A stretch of DNA of 64,000 nt from Ensifer sp. IC3342 (GCF_020193655.1 NZ_JADYVE010000003.1:558001-622000), one strand, 5' to 3'. Positions 1 to 9,459 are shown, counted from the first letter of the stretch. Numbers and translations: made by a program. The notes: generated from the letters alone by a model not told the origin.

Positions 1-1
1 T

Positions 2-1342
2 GATCCGGTGGAAGCAGCCGATGAATTCTGGCTGGCCGTCGAAGCCTACATCTACGGCTACCCACTCGTGACGATCGAGATGACCCGTCGTGTCATCACC
101 AATGTCGAAAAGCCCGAGGGCAGCAAAGCTCCTATGGGCCAGCTCATCAAGCTTCGCGAATATCCGAATGCTTCCTTCAAGGACGTTACCGCACCGAATG
201 CCGACACGCTCTATACGACCGCATTCATCGACGTGGCGAAAGAACCATGGGTGCTGTCGATCCCGGATATGAAGGATCGCTACTTCCTGTTTCCGATGCT
301 CGATGGATGGACGACGGTGTTTCAGGTTCCGGGAAAACGGACCACCGGGGACGGCGCCCAATCTTACGCAATCACCGGCCCCAACTGGCAGGGCGACATT
401 CCGGATGGCGTGACCGAGTACAAGTCGCCGACGGGCATCGTCTGGATTCTGGGCCGGATCTATTGCGACGGCACACCGGAAGACTACAAGGCCGTCCACG
501 AATTGCAGGATCAGTGCAAGCTGGTGCCGCTTAGCGCCTACGGCAAAGACTGGACCCCGCCGCCGGCTAAGGTCGATCCGAGCATCGACATGAAGACCGC
601 TGTACGCGAGCAGGTCAATCGCATGGATGCGATCGAGTATTTTACCCTGCTGAGCGAACTCATGAAGGCCAATCCGCCGACAGCCGCGGATGCGGACACG
701 GTGGCGAAATTCGCACAGATTGGCATCGTCCCAGGCCAGGATTTCGACAAAAGCAAACTGGACGCTGCATTCATCAAGCGCATTCCCGAGTTCGCGTTCC
801 ACCGTATCATGCTGCATTTCAAGTTCAGCGATGGAGACATCAAGGACATCAACGGCTGGGGCTACACGACCGAGACCGGAACCTACGGGACTAATTACCT
901 TCAGCGAGCGCTCGTAACAGCCATCGGCCTCGGGGCCAACCGCCCCCAGGACGCCGTCTATCCGACCTCGCTGAAGTCGAAGGAAGGCCTTCTTGCCCGT
1001 GCCTATTACGGGACCAACAACTACGTCCTGACCTTCCCCAAGGGACATCTGCCACCCGTGCGGGGATTTTGGTCGATCACGATGTACAACGACAAGTACT
1101 TCTTCGTCGACAACCCGATCAATCGCTACTCGATCAGCGCCCGGCAAGACCTCAAAGTCAATCCGGACGGATCGACGGATATCTACATCCAGCACGAATC
1201 CCCCGGTGCAGACAAAGAGGCCAATTGGCTGCCGGCACCGAAGGATAAATTCATCCTGATGATGCGGCTCTACTGGCCCGACGACAGTCCGCCATCCATC
1301 CTGGATGGTTCGTGGGTCATCCCGCCGGTCAGGAAGGCGTGA
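2..1342 (+). CDS. DUF1254/DUF1214 domain protein, 5' end outside the window
   Basis: The reading frame is open to the left edge (Asp-Pro precede the first possible start, a GTG at 8), so the N-terminus, probably including a signal peptide, is missing. The visible 444 residues have the two-domain layout of DUF1254 (N-terminal part, around VTIEMTRR and NADTLYTTAFIDV) followed by DUF1214 (C-terminal part, FWSITMYNDKYFFVDNPINRY). Members are usually exported proteins of unknown biochemical function, often near sulfatases or metal-stress genes. It converges on an arylsulfatase and ends 26 bases before a strong hairpin. The family call is confident; the role is unknown. Confidence 0.85.
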   Translation, partial: DPVEAADEFWLAVEAYIYGYPLVTIEMTRRVITNVEKPEGSKAPMGQLIKLREYPNASFKDVTAPNADTLYTTAFIDVAKEPWVLSIPDMKDRYFLFPMLDGWTTVFQVPGKRTTGDGAQSYAITGPNWQGDIPDGVTEYKSPTGIVWILGRIYCDGTPEDYKAVHELQDQCKLVPLSAYGKDWTPPPAKVDPSIDMKTAVREQVNRMDAIEYFTLLSELMKANPPTAADADTVAKFAQIGIVPGQDFDKSKLDAAFIKRIPEFAFHRIMLHFKFSDGDIKDINGWGYTTETGTYGTNYLQRALVTAIGLGANRPQDAVYPTSLKSKEGLLARAYYGTNNYVLTFPKGHLPPVRGFWSITMYNDKYFFVDNPINRYSISARQDLKVNPDGSTDIYIQHESPGADKEANWLPAPKDKFILMMRLYWPDDSPPSILDGSWVIPPVRKA

Positions 1343-1367
1343 CAGCGTCCCGGATCTCACGCTTGCC

Positions 1368-1393
1368 GGACGCGAGAGGGCACTCTCGCGTCC
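1368..1393 (+). terminator. hairpin terminator after the DUF1254 gene
   Basis: A perfect 11-bp stem (GGACGCGAGAG / CTCTCGCGTCC) closes on a GGCA tetraloop 26 bases after the stop codon at 1342. There is no clear T-run after it, so factor-independent termination is likely but not certain; it may instead act as a 3'-end stabiliser. Confidence 0.55.
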
Positions 1394-1618
1394 GCTTCTG
1401 AACTCGAAGCTGGCGGCCCGCCCCCCAGGTCCTTTGAAGGACGCGACCCGTTAGATTACCGTCGCCTGATTTCGAGTAGCCGGCACACCGAGACTCTTCC
1501 GCGTCCCATTTGCTCATGGCGTCGATGAGCGCATGTGCCTCTTCGAAATCGGCCAAGGAACTTATGGCGCGGTCTCCATCGACTTGCCCTCCCGAGGTCA
1601 ACGACGCCTGGTTCCGGA

Positions 1619-1649
1619 AAAGCCCGGCACGGGAAACGTGCCGGGCTTT
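1619..1649 (-). terminator. rho-independent terminator of the arylsulfatase gene
   Basis: A perfect 13-bp stem (AAAGCCCGGCACG / CGTGCCGGGCTTT) with a 5-base loop lies 21 bases beyond the sulfatase stop codon. Read on the minus strand the stem runs straight into a short T-run, the usual intrinsic terminator form. It can also stop readthrough from the convergent gene. Confidence 0.75.
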
Positions 1650-1670
1650 CAGCACAGGACCGAACAACGC

Positions 1671-4187
1671 CTATTTTGCATCCTGGGCCGCCATGGCGCC
1701 GGCCTCCAGCTTCTTCATGTCCTCGGGCGTGAGCTTGGGCGGATCGAGTGCCACCGTCACCTTGGCGATCTTGCCGCTGAACGCGAACGGCACCTGATAG
1801 TCGCCATCGTCGATGGCTGTACGCGAGTCCATCCCGATATCGAATGTCTCGTCGACCGTGACGATGATCGGGATCGTGTGTCGCGTCTCTTGGGTGGCCA
1901 CGGCCTTTCCATCGACCTTGAGCACACCGGTGCCACCCCGCCCGATGCCGCTGACGTTGTTGAATGCGAGCGTCGCAAAACCGAGCCCATCGTATTTGAA
2001 GTCGAATTCGACTGTGTGCTTGCCGGGAGCAAGGGTGTCCGCGCCCTGCCACTTGACCCGTTCGAGGCCGAGCAGATTCAGGGTGAAGACCGGCTTGCCC
2101 TTCAAAAGATAGAGACCGTAGCCGCCAAACCGGCCGCCAAAGGTTGCAATCATGCCCTCTGCCCCCTCCTCGGGAACCTCGATTTCCGCGGTGATCGTGT
2201 AGGAGGTGTTGAGCAGCTTCGGTTCCGAGCCGGGTGGTATGGAGACCGGCTGGTTGTACGTGAATACCGTTCGACCAGCGGACAGGGACGGTCTCGGCGC
2301 AACAAGCCGCGTTGCCGCTGAAGCGTCGAGCGGCAGGACCTGATACTTGCCGAACTCGGCGAACATCAGGTCCGTCATCTCCTTCACCTTGTCCGGATGC
2401 TCGGCAGCAACGTCTTCAGATTGTGTCCAGTCCTTGCTGAGGTCATAGAGTTCGAACTCGAAGGCAGTTGCCGGATCCAGAACTGCATCGCCCACTAGCG
2501 ACCATGGGGGCCGCTTCGGCACGGCGCTGAGCATCCAGCCATTATCATAGAGGCCCTGGACGCCCATCATCTCGAAATACTGCGTCTGGTGCGTCGATGG
2601 CGCATCGGCGTTCGCCTTGTCGAACGTGTAGGCCATGCTGACGCCCTCGATCGGCTTCTGCGCGATGCCCTCGACCGCAACGGGTGCCGGAATGCCCGTT
2701 ACCTCAAGCAAGGTCGGCACGACGTCGATGATGTGATGGAACTGCGTCCGGATGCCGCCCTTGTCCGTGATCCTCGCTGGCCACGAGATCGCCATGCCGT
2801 TGCGGGTGCCGCCGAAGTAGGACGGAATCTGTTTCGTCCATTTGAATGGGGTGTCGAAAGCCCAGGCCCAGCCCACCGAGTAGTGAGGATAGGTTCGGTC
2901 CGTCCCCCAGACGTCATAGAACCGCTTGAGCTGATCGGCGACGGGCACCTCAACCCCGTTGAAGGCGATCAGCTCGGCTGGCGTGCCGACGGGTGTGCCC
3001 TCGGCGCTCGCGCCATTGTCGCCGCTGATGAAAATGATCAGGGTATTGTCGAGCTTGCCCATGTCGTCGATTGCCTGGACGACGCGGCCGATTTCGTGGT
3101 CGGTGTACATCAGGTAGGCGGCGTAGACTTCAGCCTGCCGGATGAACATTTTGCGCTCATCGTCCGAGAGCGCGTTCCAGTTCTTCAGGAGATCGTCCGG
3201 CCACGGCGTCAGCTTGGCGTCTTCCGGTATGACGCCAAGCCGCTTCTGGTTGGCGACGATCTGCTCGCGAACGGCATTCCATCCCTTGTCGAACAGGTGC
3301 AGGTCGGCCGCCTTCTTGATCCACTCCGGCGTCGGATGATGCGGGGCATGGGTGCCGCCGGGCGCATAGTGAATGAAGAACGGCATCGATGGATTGATGG
3401 CGTTCAACTGATTTATCCAGCCGATCGCGTCATCCGCCATCGCAGTGATCAGGTTCCAGCCGGGTTTGCCGACATAAGGCGCGATGGAAGTCGTGTTCTG
3501 ATACAGCAGCGGCTGCCATTGGCTCGTGTCGCCGCCGACGAAGCCGTAGAAGTATTCGAAGCCCAGTCCCTGCGGCCAGCGGTCGAACGGCCCGGCAGCG
3601 CTCGCCTCATAGACCGGAGTGTTATGGTCCTTGCCGAACCATGCTGTTCTATAGCCATTCTCAAGCAGAATGCGGCCGACGGTGGCGTTATCGCTGGTGA
3701 TGATGCTGTTGTAGCCGGGGAATCCCGTCGACTGCTCGGAAATGACGCCGAAGCCCACCGAGTGGTGATTGCGACCGGTGAGCAGCGCGGCCCTCGACGG
3801 CGAGCACAGCGACGTCGTGTGGAAATTGGTAAAGCGCAGCCCCTCGTCCGCGATCCGGTCCAATGTCGGGGTCGGGATAACGCCACCGAACGTCGACGGA
3901 GCACCAAAACCCACATCGTCCGTCAAGATGAGCAGGATGTTGGGAGCCCCGTCCGGCGGGACAATCCGCCCCGGCCAGGCGGGCTGCGATTGGGCGGCAT
4001 TCAGCTCGATCTTGCCTCCGAAGGCTGGCGACGGATTGGGCAGATAGCGTCCGTCGAGTGTGCGTGTGGCGTTCACGCCATTGTCCGGCTGAGGCGCTTG
4101 CTGCGCGGAGGCCGGTACGGCGCTCGCCACCAGTGTTGCAATGGGAACGGCAATTGAAAGTGCAAGGGTTTTCAGGGTGCCAAACAT
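1671..4187 (-). CDS. exported arylsulfatase (formylglycine-dependent sulfatase)
   Basis: Hydrolyses sulfate esters, probably in the periplasm. The start at 4187 is chosen because GGGAGGCG precedes it and a clean signal peptide follows (MFGTLKTLALSIAV..ASA-QQ); an upstream in-frame start would add 27 basic residues. The 838-residue product has the metal site LTDD (Asp90-Asp91), the signature CSPSRAALLTGR whose Cys128 would be converted to formylglycine, and a second metal segment with FISGDNGAS. The length beyond about 550 residues comes from a C-terminal beta-rich extension, which is usual in the large bacterial arylsulfatases. It needs a formylglycine-generating enzyme or anSME; neither is visible here. 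The substrate is unknown. Confidence 0.9.
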   Translation of the reverse strand: MFGTLKTLALSIAVPIATLVASAVPASAQQAPQPDNGVNATRTLDGRYLPNPSPAFGGKIELNAAQSQPAWPGRIVPPDGAPNILLILTDDVGFGAPSTFGGVIPTPTLDRIADEGLRFTNFHTTSLCSPSRAALLTGRNHHSVGFGVISEQSTGFPGYNSIITSDNATVGRILLENGYRTAWFGKDHNTPVYEASAAGPFDRWPQGLGFEYFYGFVGGDTSQWQPLLYQNTTSIAPYVGKPGWNLITAMADDAIGWINQLNAINPSMPFFIHYAPGGTHAPHHPTPEWIKKAADLHLFDKGWNAVREQIVANQKRLGVIPEDAKLTPWPDDLLKNWNALSDDERKMFIRQAEVYAAYLMYTDHEIGRVVQAIDDMGKLDNTLIIFISGDNGASAEGTPVGTPAELIAFNGVEVPVADQLKRFYDVWGTDRTYPHYSVGWAWAFDTPFKWTKQIPSYFGGTRNGMAISWPARITDKGGIRTQFHHIIDVVPTLLEVTGIPAPVAVEGIAQKPIEGVSMAYTFDKANADAPSTHQTQYFEMMGVQGLYDNGWMLSAVPKRPPWSLVGDAVLDPATAFEFELYDLSKDWTQSEDVAAEHPDKVKEMTDLMFAEFGKYQVLPLDASAATRLVAPRPSLSAGRTVFTYNQPVSIPPGSEPKLLNTSYTITAEIEVPEEGAEGMIATFGGRFGGYGLYLLKGKPVFTLNLLGLERVKWQGADTLAPGKHTVEFDFKYDGLGFATLAFNNVSGIGRGGTGVLKVDGKAVATQETRHTIPIIVTVDETFDIGMDSRTAIDDGDYQVPFAFSGKIAKVTVALDPPKLTPEDMKKLEAGAMAAQDAK

Positions 4188-4551
4188 CGCTTCGCCTCCC
4201 TTGGAAATGGATGTTTGTTTCAGCACAAATGGCGGTGCGAACGACCTGCGTCGTCGGCACCGAAGCAACGTGCGTGAGCTCTAATACGCTGTTCATCCTG
4301 TCTTCATGCAGACAGGCATCATCCAAACACTATAGGTAACGGAATTTCCGCGAAGATCGGATTATTGATCTTTGTCCCTCAGATCGCCGTCGCAAAATAC
4401 CTCGGTTGATCTTCGGTTGCAATAATAAAGGACGCTGCGCGGTGGGGCTGCCGACGAAAACGGGGCATCCACGATCACCCTCAACTTTATTTGATCCGGA
4501 ACATATTCAGCGGAGTTTTCCGGTGCTAGACGGGGATCGATCGGAGCAATC

Positions 4552-4956
4552 ATGCTGGAACACCTGCGGATGAGAAAGAACATTTGGGTGGCGCTTGTCG
4601 CCGCCTGCATGCTCGTTCTGCAGGCGACCAACGGACTTGCGGCCGCCGCCAAGCCGGCCGGGCTGGATGCCTTCGGAAACCCGCTTTGCATCTCGGACGC
4701 GGACCGCGGGCATCACGAGCCCGCTCCATCGACCGATCACTCGGGAATGCCGGACTGCTGCATCCTCGCTTGCGGGATGTTCACGCACCCCGCGATCCCG
4801 GGGAGACAGCTTTACGTTTTCGACACGCCGTCTGTCGCGCTCGTCGACCTCCCTGTGGCAAGGGACGGTCCCGACCTTCCGCAATGGCTGGAAGAGTTTC
4901 AGGGAAGCCCAAGGGCGCCTCCGCGTGAGGTCGTGAAAACATCTGCACTGCGCTGA
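4552..4956 (+). CDS. small exported DUF2946-like protein of the copper cluster
   Basis: A 134-residue protein with an N-terminal hydrophobic segment (WVALVAACMLVLQA) ending at an Ala-rich cleavage-like site. A Cys/His/Met-bearing middle (HHEPAPSTDHSGMPDCC followed by ILACGMF) resembles DUF2946, a family of small periplasmic proteins often found with copper genes. GGAGC precedes the ATG at 4552; a second ATG six codons later would also keep the signal peptide. It is followed, after a mosaic repeat, by YcnI and CopCD genes on the same strand, which suggests a role in copper binding or delivery. The family assignment is moderate and the role is inferred from context. Confidence 0.6.
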   Translation: MLEHLRMRKNIWVALVAACMLVLQATNGLAAAAKPAGLDAFGNPLCISDADRGHHEPAPSTDHSGMPDCCILACGMFTHPAIPGRQLYVFDTPSVALVDLPVARDGPDLPQWLEEFQGSPRAPPREVVKTSALR

Positions 4957-5049
4957 ACCAGCGAACGCCTACAGCGCGTCCAATCCAATATGAAGCCGAA
5001 GAGCAGCGCCTGACATTCGCAGGCGGAAGACACTCGGCATCTCGTCAGA

Positions 5050-5165
5050 CCCACTGCATGATTCCTTAAATCGGAATTGATTTAGGGAAAAATCATGCAG
5101 GATTTCAAAGTGCTACAGCGAGCTTGGCGCGTCCGATTGGACGCGCGGCGCTGTAGTGCCGCTTA
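5050..5165. repeat. mosaic repeat (family B)
   Basis: Contains CTGCATGATTCCTTAAATCG with its inverted partner (GATTTAGGG..ATCATGCAG), then AAAGTGCTACAGCG, then the hairpin GCGCGTCCGATTGGACGCGC and GGCGCTGTAG. The same modules recur at about 31.6, 40.2, 40.8, 47.9, 50.4 and 60.2 kb. It separates the DUF2946-like gene from the YcnI gene. Confidence 0.85.
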
Positions 5166-5207
5166 AGTCACCGCCGGGCTGAACAGCCGGCGACATGGAG
5201 AAGAAAT

Positions 5208-5738
5208 ATGTTCAAGACGTTCATTACGACCGCAGCCATTCTGGCGCTCGGAACCGGCGCCGCGCTGGCGCATGTCAGCCTGCAGGTCAAGGAAGCTGCC
5301 GTCGGCGCGACCTACAAGGCGATCCTGCAGGTGCCGCATGGTTGCGAGGGCAAGCCGACGACGGCTGTCCGGGTCCAGATCCCGGAAGGCGTCATTGCGG
5401 TCAAGCCTCAGCCGAAGGCCGGCTGGACCATCGAGAAGGTCAAGGGCACTTACGCGAAGTCCTATGACTACCATGGCACCCCGACCAGCGAGGGCGTGAA
5501 GGAGCTGATCTGGAGCGGCGGAAACCTCGCCGACGACGAGTATGACGAGTTCGCGCTGCGCGTCTTCCTGACGCCCGACCTCAAGGCCGGCGAGACGCTG
5601 TATTTCCCGGTCGTGCAGGAGTGCCCCGGTGGCCTCACCAAGCGCTGGATCGAGATTCCGGCCGCCGGCCAGACGCCCGACGATCTCGAAATGCCGGCAC
5701 CGAGCCTGAAGCTGCTCGAAAAAGTCTCTAAACATTGA
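5208..5738 (+). CDS. YcnI-family (DUF1775) copper-associated exported protein
   Basis: A 176-residue exported protein with signal peptide MFKTFITTAAILALGTGAAL-A. Cleavage would leave His22 as the new N-terminus (HVSLQ), the residue that YcnI-type proteins use with a tryptophan to bind Cu(II). The DUF1775 core is seen in QVPHGCEGKPTTAVRVQIPEG and in the QECPGG segment. GGAGAAG precedes the ATG. The next gene, 67 bases downstream, encodes a CopC-CopD fusion, the classic neighbour. Probable role: periplasmic copper chaperone or metalloregulation of copper import. Confidence 0.85.
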   Translation: MFKTFITTAAILALGTGAALAHVSLQVKEAAVGATYKAILQVPHGCEGKPTTAVRVQIPEGVIAVKPQPKAGWTIEKVKGTYAKSYDYHGTPTSEGVKELIWSGGNLADDEYDEFALRVFLTPDLKAGETLYFPVVQECPGGLTKRWIEIPAAGQTPDDLEMPAPSLKLLEKVSKH

Positions 5739-5758
5739 GTTCGGAATATTAAGCCAAT

Positions 5759-5782
5759 GAGCCGGCGCTTCGACGCCGGCTC
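5759..5782 (+). other. intercistronic hairpin between the YcnI and CopCD genes
   Basis: A 9-bp perfect stem GAGCCGGCG / CGCCGGCTC with a 6-base loop, followed by CCTTTC. It may partially terminate transcription or protect the upstream ycnI message, tuning the ratio of the two products. Confidence 0.5.
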
Positions 5783-5805
5783 CCTTTCAACATCGGGATC
5801 ATTCA

Positions 5806-7416
5806 GTGAATCCGCACGCGGCCACAAAATTCCCGCCCGGTCTTGGCCGGGTAGCTGTCGCCGTTCTCGCCTGGCTTTTTCTGGCGACGGCCGCGCTTGC
5901 CCATGCGTCGCTGACCGCGACAGAGCCGCAGGACGGCGCGGTCGTTCCTGCCGCGCCCGCAAGACTTGCGCTGTCGTTCAGCGAGCCGGTCTCCCCGCTG
6001 GCATTGAAACTGGTCAAGCCCAATGGTTCCGCAATCGCGCTCGAGCGCTTTGTCCTCCGGGACCGCACGGTGGAAATCGAGGTGCCGCCTGACCTCTCCG
6101 CGGGCACGCACGTCCTTTCCTGGCGCGTCGCCTCCGAAGACGGACATCCGGTCGGCGGCTCGATCCTCTTTTCGATTGGGTCGCCGAGCGGGTCGGCTTA
6201 CGCCGGCGAAGCGATCGACTGGCAGCTGCGCGCCGCGCTCTGGACAAGCCGGGTCGCGCTCTATGCCGGTCTGTTCTTCGGCATCGGCGGCGTCTTCGCC
6301 TTGACCTGGTTCCTGCAAGGCGCGCGAGCGGGCTTGCGCTTCATCGCGGCAATGCTTGGCATCGGGCTTGCCGGGACCGCTTTTTCCGCCGGGCTCCAGG
6401 GGCTGGACGCGCTCGGCATGCCGCTTTCGGCCCTGGCCGAGTCTTCGGTGTGGTCGACCGGGCTCGGAACAAGCTTCGGCCGAACAGTTGTCGTCATGAT
6501 CGCCGCGCTCGCCCTCGCAGGGATTGCGCTTGTCTCGCGCCGCAAACAGGTCGCGCGGTGGATTTCGCTACCGGCGCTGTTTGCCGGTTCGCTCGCTCTC
6601 TCCCTCAGCGGCCACGCCAGCGCCGCCGAACCGCAATGGCTGATGCGCCCGAGCGTCTTCCTGCATGCGATCGCGATCGCGCTGTGGGTCGGTGCCCTGG
6701 TGCCCATCGCAAGGCTGCTCCAGACTGGCCATGCGCATGCGCTCAAGGCCCTGCATCGCTTCTCCGTTCTCATTCCCTTCTCCGTCGCCCTTCTCGTGGC
6801 GGCCGGTATCGTGCTCCTGATCGTGCAGGTGGGACGGCCGTCGGCACTCCTTGATACGGCCTATGGCAATGTATTCCTGGTCAAGCTTGCCCTCCTCCTC
6901 GCTCTCTTCGCCTTTGCCGCAGTCAATCGATGGGTGCTGACCGACCGCGTCGAGGCCGGCGACCAAGGCGCCACCCGGTATCTCGTGCGCTCGATCGCCG
7001 CCGAGACGCTTGTAGTGCTGCTGGTCTTCGGCGTGGCGGCTACGTGGCGTTTCACGCCGCCACCACGAGCGCTCGCGATGGTCGCTACAGAGCCCGCCTC
7101 GGTTCACGTTCACGGTGAGAAGGCGATGGCGGAAATAACGATCGCACCCCCCAAACCGGGACCGGTGGAAGCCACTGCCCTCGTCATGGCCGGCGACTTC
7201 TCCGCGCTCGACCCGAAGGAAGTCACCTTCGTCTTCTCCAACCCGTCCGCTGGCGTCGCCGAGATAAAACGCAAGGCGAGCAAGTCCCCGGACGGAACAT
7301 GGCACACCTCCGACCTCCAGCTGCCCCTCCCCGGCCTCTGGAAAATCAGGCTCGACATATTGATCAGCGATTTCGAGATCACCCGGATCGAGGGCGAGTT
7401 CCAGATCGGGCCGTAG
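5806..7416 (+). CDS. CopC-CopD fusion, copper resistance/import membrane protein
   Basis: A 536-residue fusion. After a signal segment (VAVLAWLFLATAALA), residues of about 25-125 form a CopC domain that starts with HASLTATEPQDGAVV and carries SEDGHPVGG, giving the N-terminal His plus the Asp/His used for Cu(II). From about 145 to 425 follows a CopD-type domain with about eight membrane segments, including the conserved FLHAIAIALWVGALVP. A final soluble domain (YtkA-like, about 435-536) ends in FQIGP. The start codon is GTG with a weak ribosome site, so expression may depend on coupling to the upstream gene. The function is periplasmic copper capture and transfer across the inner membrane. Confidence 0.9.
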   Translation: MNPHAATKFPPGLGRVAVAVLAWLFLATAALAHASLTATEPQDGAVVPAAPARLALSFSEPVSPLALKLVKPNGSAIALERFVLRDRTVEIEVPPDLSAGTHVLSWRVASEDGHPVGGSILFSIGSPSGSAYAGEAIDWQLRAALWTSRVALYAGLFFGIGGVFALTWFLQGARAGLRFIAAMLGIGLAGTAFSAGLQGLDALGMPLSALAESSVWSTGLGTSFGRTVVVMIAALALAGIALVSRRKQVARWISLPALFAGSLALSLSGHASAAEPQWLMRPSVFLHAIAIALWVGALVPIARLLQTGHAHALKALHRFSVLIPFSVALLVAAGIVLLIVQVGRPSALLDTAYGNVFLVKLALLLALFAFAAVNRWVLTDRVEAGDQGATRYLVRSIAAETLVVLLVFGVAATWRFTPPPRALAMVATEPASVHVHGEKAMAEITIAPPKPGPVEATALVMAGDFSALDPKEVTFVFSNPSAGVAEIKRKASKSPDGTWHTSDLQLPLPGLWKIRLDILISDFEITRIEGEFQIGP

Positions 7417-7465
7417 CGGCCGCAGGCGGCCGCGTGTGGAGGGCAAAGGCGGACGGCCGCCCCAA

Positions 7466-7600
7466 CTCTCCCTCATTCCTGTGCTCGTCACAGGAATCCA
7501 GCAGCGCCCAAGTCCTTGGGCGCGGGAGACCCCTCGGAATCGACAGCGCTTATCTTCTCCTTAAATCGGTCGCGATTTGAGGAAATGCAGTAGCCGTACA
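7466..7600. repeat. mosaic repeat (families A and B)
   Basis: CTCATTCCTGTG..CACAGGAATCCAGC followed by CGCCCAAGTCCTTGGGCGCGGGAG, then a shorter family-B piece CCTTAAATCG..CGATTTGAGG..ATGCAGTAG. It fills most of the space before the ligase gene. Confidence 0.85.
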
Positions 7601-7625
7601 AACCCGATTCCGTGGGGAGCTTTTC

Positions 7626-8696
7626 GTGGCCACTTCTTCAAACAGACTGCGCCTTGCCGTGCTCTTTGGCGGGCGCTCCGCCGAGCATGACGTTTCGGTG
7701 CTTTCGGCGACCAATGTCATGCGCGCGCTGGAGCCCGAAAAATACGATGCCGTTCCCATCTTCATCACCCGCGAGGGGCAATGGCTGCTGAGCCGCTTCG
7801 AGAATGGCACGCTCGCGAAGCCTTCGAGCGGCACGGAAGTCTCGCTCGTGCCGGGCGGCAAGGGACGCTTGCTGGCGATTCCGATCGATGACGCGCCCTA
7901 TGCCCTGCCGCAGATCGATCTTCTCTTCCCGGTGCTGCACGGCCTCCATGGCGAGGACGGCGCCGTGCAGGGGCTCGCGGAGGTGGCGCGTGTGCCGCTC
8001 GTCGGCTGCGGTATCCTCGGCTCCGCCACCGCGCTCGACAAGGACATTGCCAAGCGTCTCCTCAACGAGGCGGGCCTGCCGACCGCACGATCCGTCACCA
8101 TCCACCTGGGCGTCGCGCCGGTCTTTGCCGAACTTGAGCGCGCGCTCGGGCTTCCGCTTTTCATCAAGCCGGCCCGGCAGGGCTCCTCCGTCGGCGTCAG
8201 CAAGGTCTCGACCGAGGAGGACTACGCGCTCGCACTTGAGGAAGGCTTCAAGCACGACCGCAAGCTCCTGGCGGAAGAGTTCATCCGCGGCCGCGAGATC
8301 GAGTTGAGCGTGCTGGAGGATACGGAAGGCGGCCTCTTCGTTTCCCGTCCCGGCGAGATCGTGCCGGCGGAAAGCCACGGTTTCTACAGCTACGACGCCA
8401 AATATATCGATGAGGACGGCGCGGCCCTGAAAGTGCCGGCGGAGCTGCCGGGAGAGATCGAAGTCCGCCTCCGGGCGACGGCCGCAATGGCCTTCCGCGC
8501 GGTCGGCTGCGACGGCATGGCGCGCGTCGATTTCTTCCTGACGCCGGACATGCGCTTCCTCATCAACGAGCTCAACACCATTCCGGGCTTCACCGATATC
8601 AGCATGTATCCGAAAGCCATGGCGGCAAGCGGCGTCGGCTATGCCGAACTCATCGACCGGCTGGTGGCGCACGGGCTGGCACGCGCGTCCGCATAG
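7626..8696 (+). CDS. ddl: D-alanine--D-alanine ligase (DdlA type)
   Basis: Makes the D-Ala-D-Ala dipeptide for peptidoglycan precursors in the cytoplasm, using ATP. The 356 residues contain the N-terminal LFGGRSAEHDVSVLSA motif, the ATP-grasp segments KPARQGSSVGVSKV and EEFIRGREIELSVL, and the C-terminal metal/ligand segment INELNTIPGFTDISMYPK. The length and the opening motif resemble DdlA and the VanA-type ligases more than the DdlB of the mur cluster. No mur or fts genes are nearby, so this is probably a second, stand-alone ligase. It starts with GTG behind GGGGAG. A D-Ala-D-Lac type specificity cannot be excluded by reading alone. Confidence 0.93.
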   Translation: MATSSNRLRLAVLFGGRSAEHDVSVLSATNVMRALEPEKYDAVPIFITREGQWLLSRFENGTLAKPSSGTEVSLVPGGKGRLLAIPIDDAPYALPQIDLLFPVLHGLHGEDGAVQGLAEVARVPLVGCGILGSATALDKDIAKRLLNEAGLPTARSVTIHLGVAPVFAELERALGLPLFIKPARQGSSVGVSKVSTEEDYALALEEGFKHDRKLLAEEFIRGREIELSVLEDTEGGLFVSRPGEIVPAESHGFYSYDAKYIDEDGAALKVPAELPGEIEVRLRATAAMAFRAVGCDGMARVDFFLTPDMRFLINELNTIPGFTDISMYPKAMAASGVGYAELIDRLVAHGLARASA

Positions 8697-8877
8697 GGGG
8701 CGATTGAACGCATGCTTGGGCAGGCAGGGCATTGCCGTCAGGCCACGGCCTTGAGTGTCCGTGTCCGCTTGTGATAGCCCTGCGGTGAAGGAGAGCGCAT
8801 CCCCGACGGGCGCACTCTTCGCGATCAAGCGGATGACGACCCGCTGCGTGTTCCTTTCCATTCCACCGGAGGTGCCC

Positions 8878-9459
8878 ATGGCCGAGATCCTGCTGTTCCA
8901 TCACGCCCAAGGGCTGACCCCTGGCGTCCACGCCTTCGCCGACGATCTGCGGCAAGCCGGGCACACCGTCCACACGCCGGACCTGTTCGACGGGCGCACG
9001 TTCCAGAGCATCCCGGAGGGGCTCGCCTATATCGAAGGGATCGGGTTCGACGAAATGCGCGAGCGCGGCGTCCGCATCGCCGACAACCTGCCCAGCGATC
9101 TCGTATATGCCGGCTTCTCGTTCGGCGTCCTGCCGGCGCAAAAGCTCGCGCAGACACGGCCCGGAGCCCGCGGGGCGCTGCTCTTCCACTCCTGCCTGCC
9201 GATCAGCGGCGCCTGGGCCTTCGGCCCATGGCCGGACGACGTCCCCGTCCAGATCCACGGCATGGACAACGACCCGATCTTCGTCGGCGAAGGCGACATC
9301 GATGCCGCCCGCGAGATCGTGGAAAAGGTCGAGGACGCAGAGCTTTTCCTCTACCCCGGCGACCAGCACTACTTCGCCGACAACTCCCTCCCCTCATACG
9401 ACGCCGCCGCCGCCGCGCTGCTTACCCGGCGGGTGCTTGAGTTTCTGAGCCGGGTCTAG
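8878..9459 (+). CDS. dienelactone hydrolase family protein
   Basis: A 193-residue alpha/beta hydrolase. The start at 8878 is fixed by GGAGGT six bases upstream; longer in-frame starts lack a ribosome site. The nucleophile elbow is GFSFG (Ser81), with Asp in HGMDNDPIF and His in GDQHYF completing a plausible triad. Classical dienelactone hydrolases use Cys at the nucleophile position, so this Ser version is probably a generic esterase or carboxymethylenebutenolidase-like enzyme rather than a chlorocatechol enzyme. No aromatic degradation genes are nearby. The substrate is unknown. Confidence 0.85.
   Translation: MAEILLFHHAQGLTPGVHAFADDLRQAGHTVHTPDLFDGRTFQSIPEGLAYIEGIGFDEMRERGVRIADNLPSDLVYAGFSFGVLPAQKLAQTRPGARGALLFHSCLPISGAWAFGPWPDDVPVQIHGMDNDPIFVGEGDIDAAREIVEKVEDAELFLYPGDQHYFADNSLPSYDAAAAALLTRRVLEFLSRV

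Noticed and set aside
2589..4157. 522-codon plus-strand ORF opposite the arylsulfatase
   Set aside because: Antisense shadow; the sulfatase motifs and signal peptide on the minus strand are decisive.
7638..8879. 413-codon minus-strand ORF opposite the D-Ala ligase
   Set aside because: Shadow frame; the ligase signatures on the plus strand are unambiguous.
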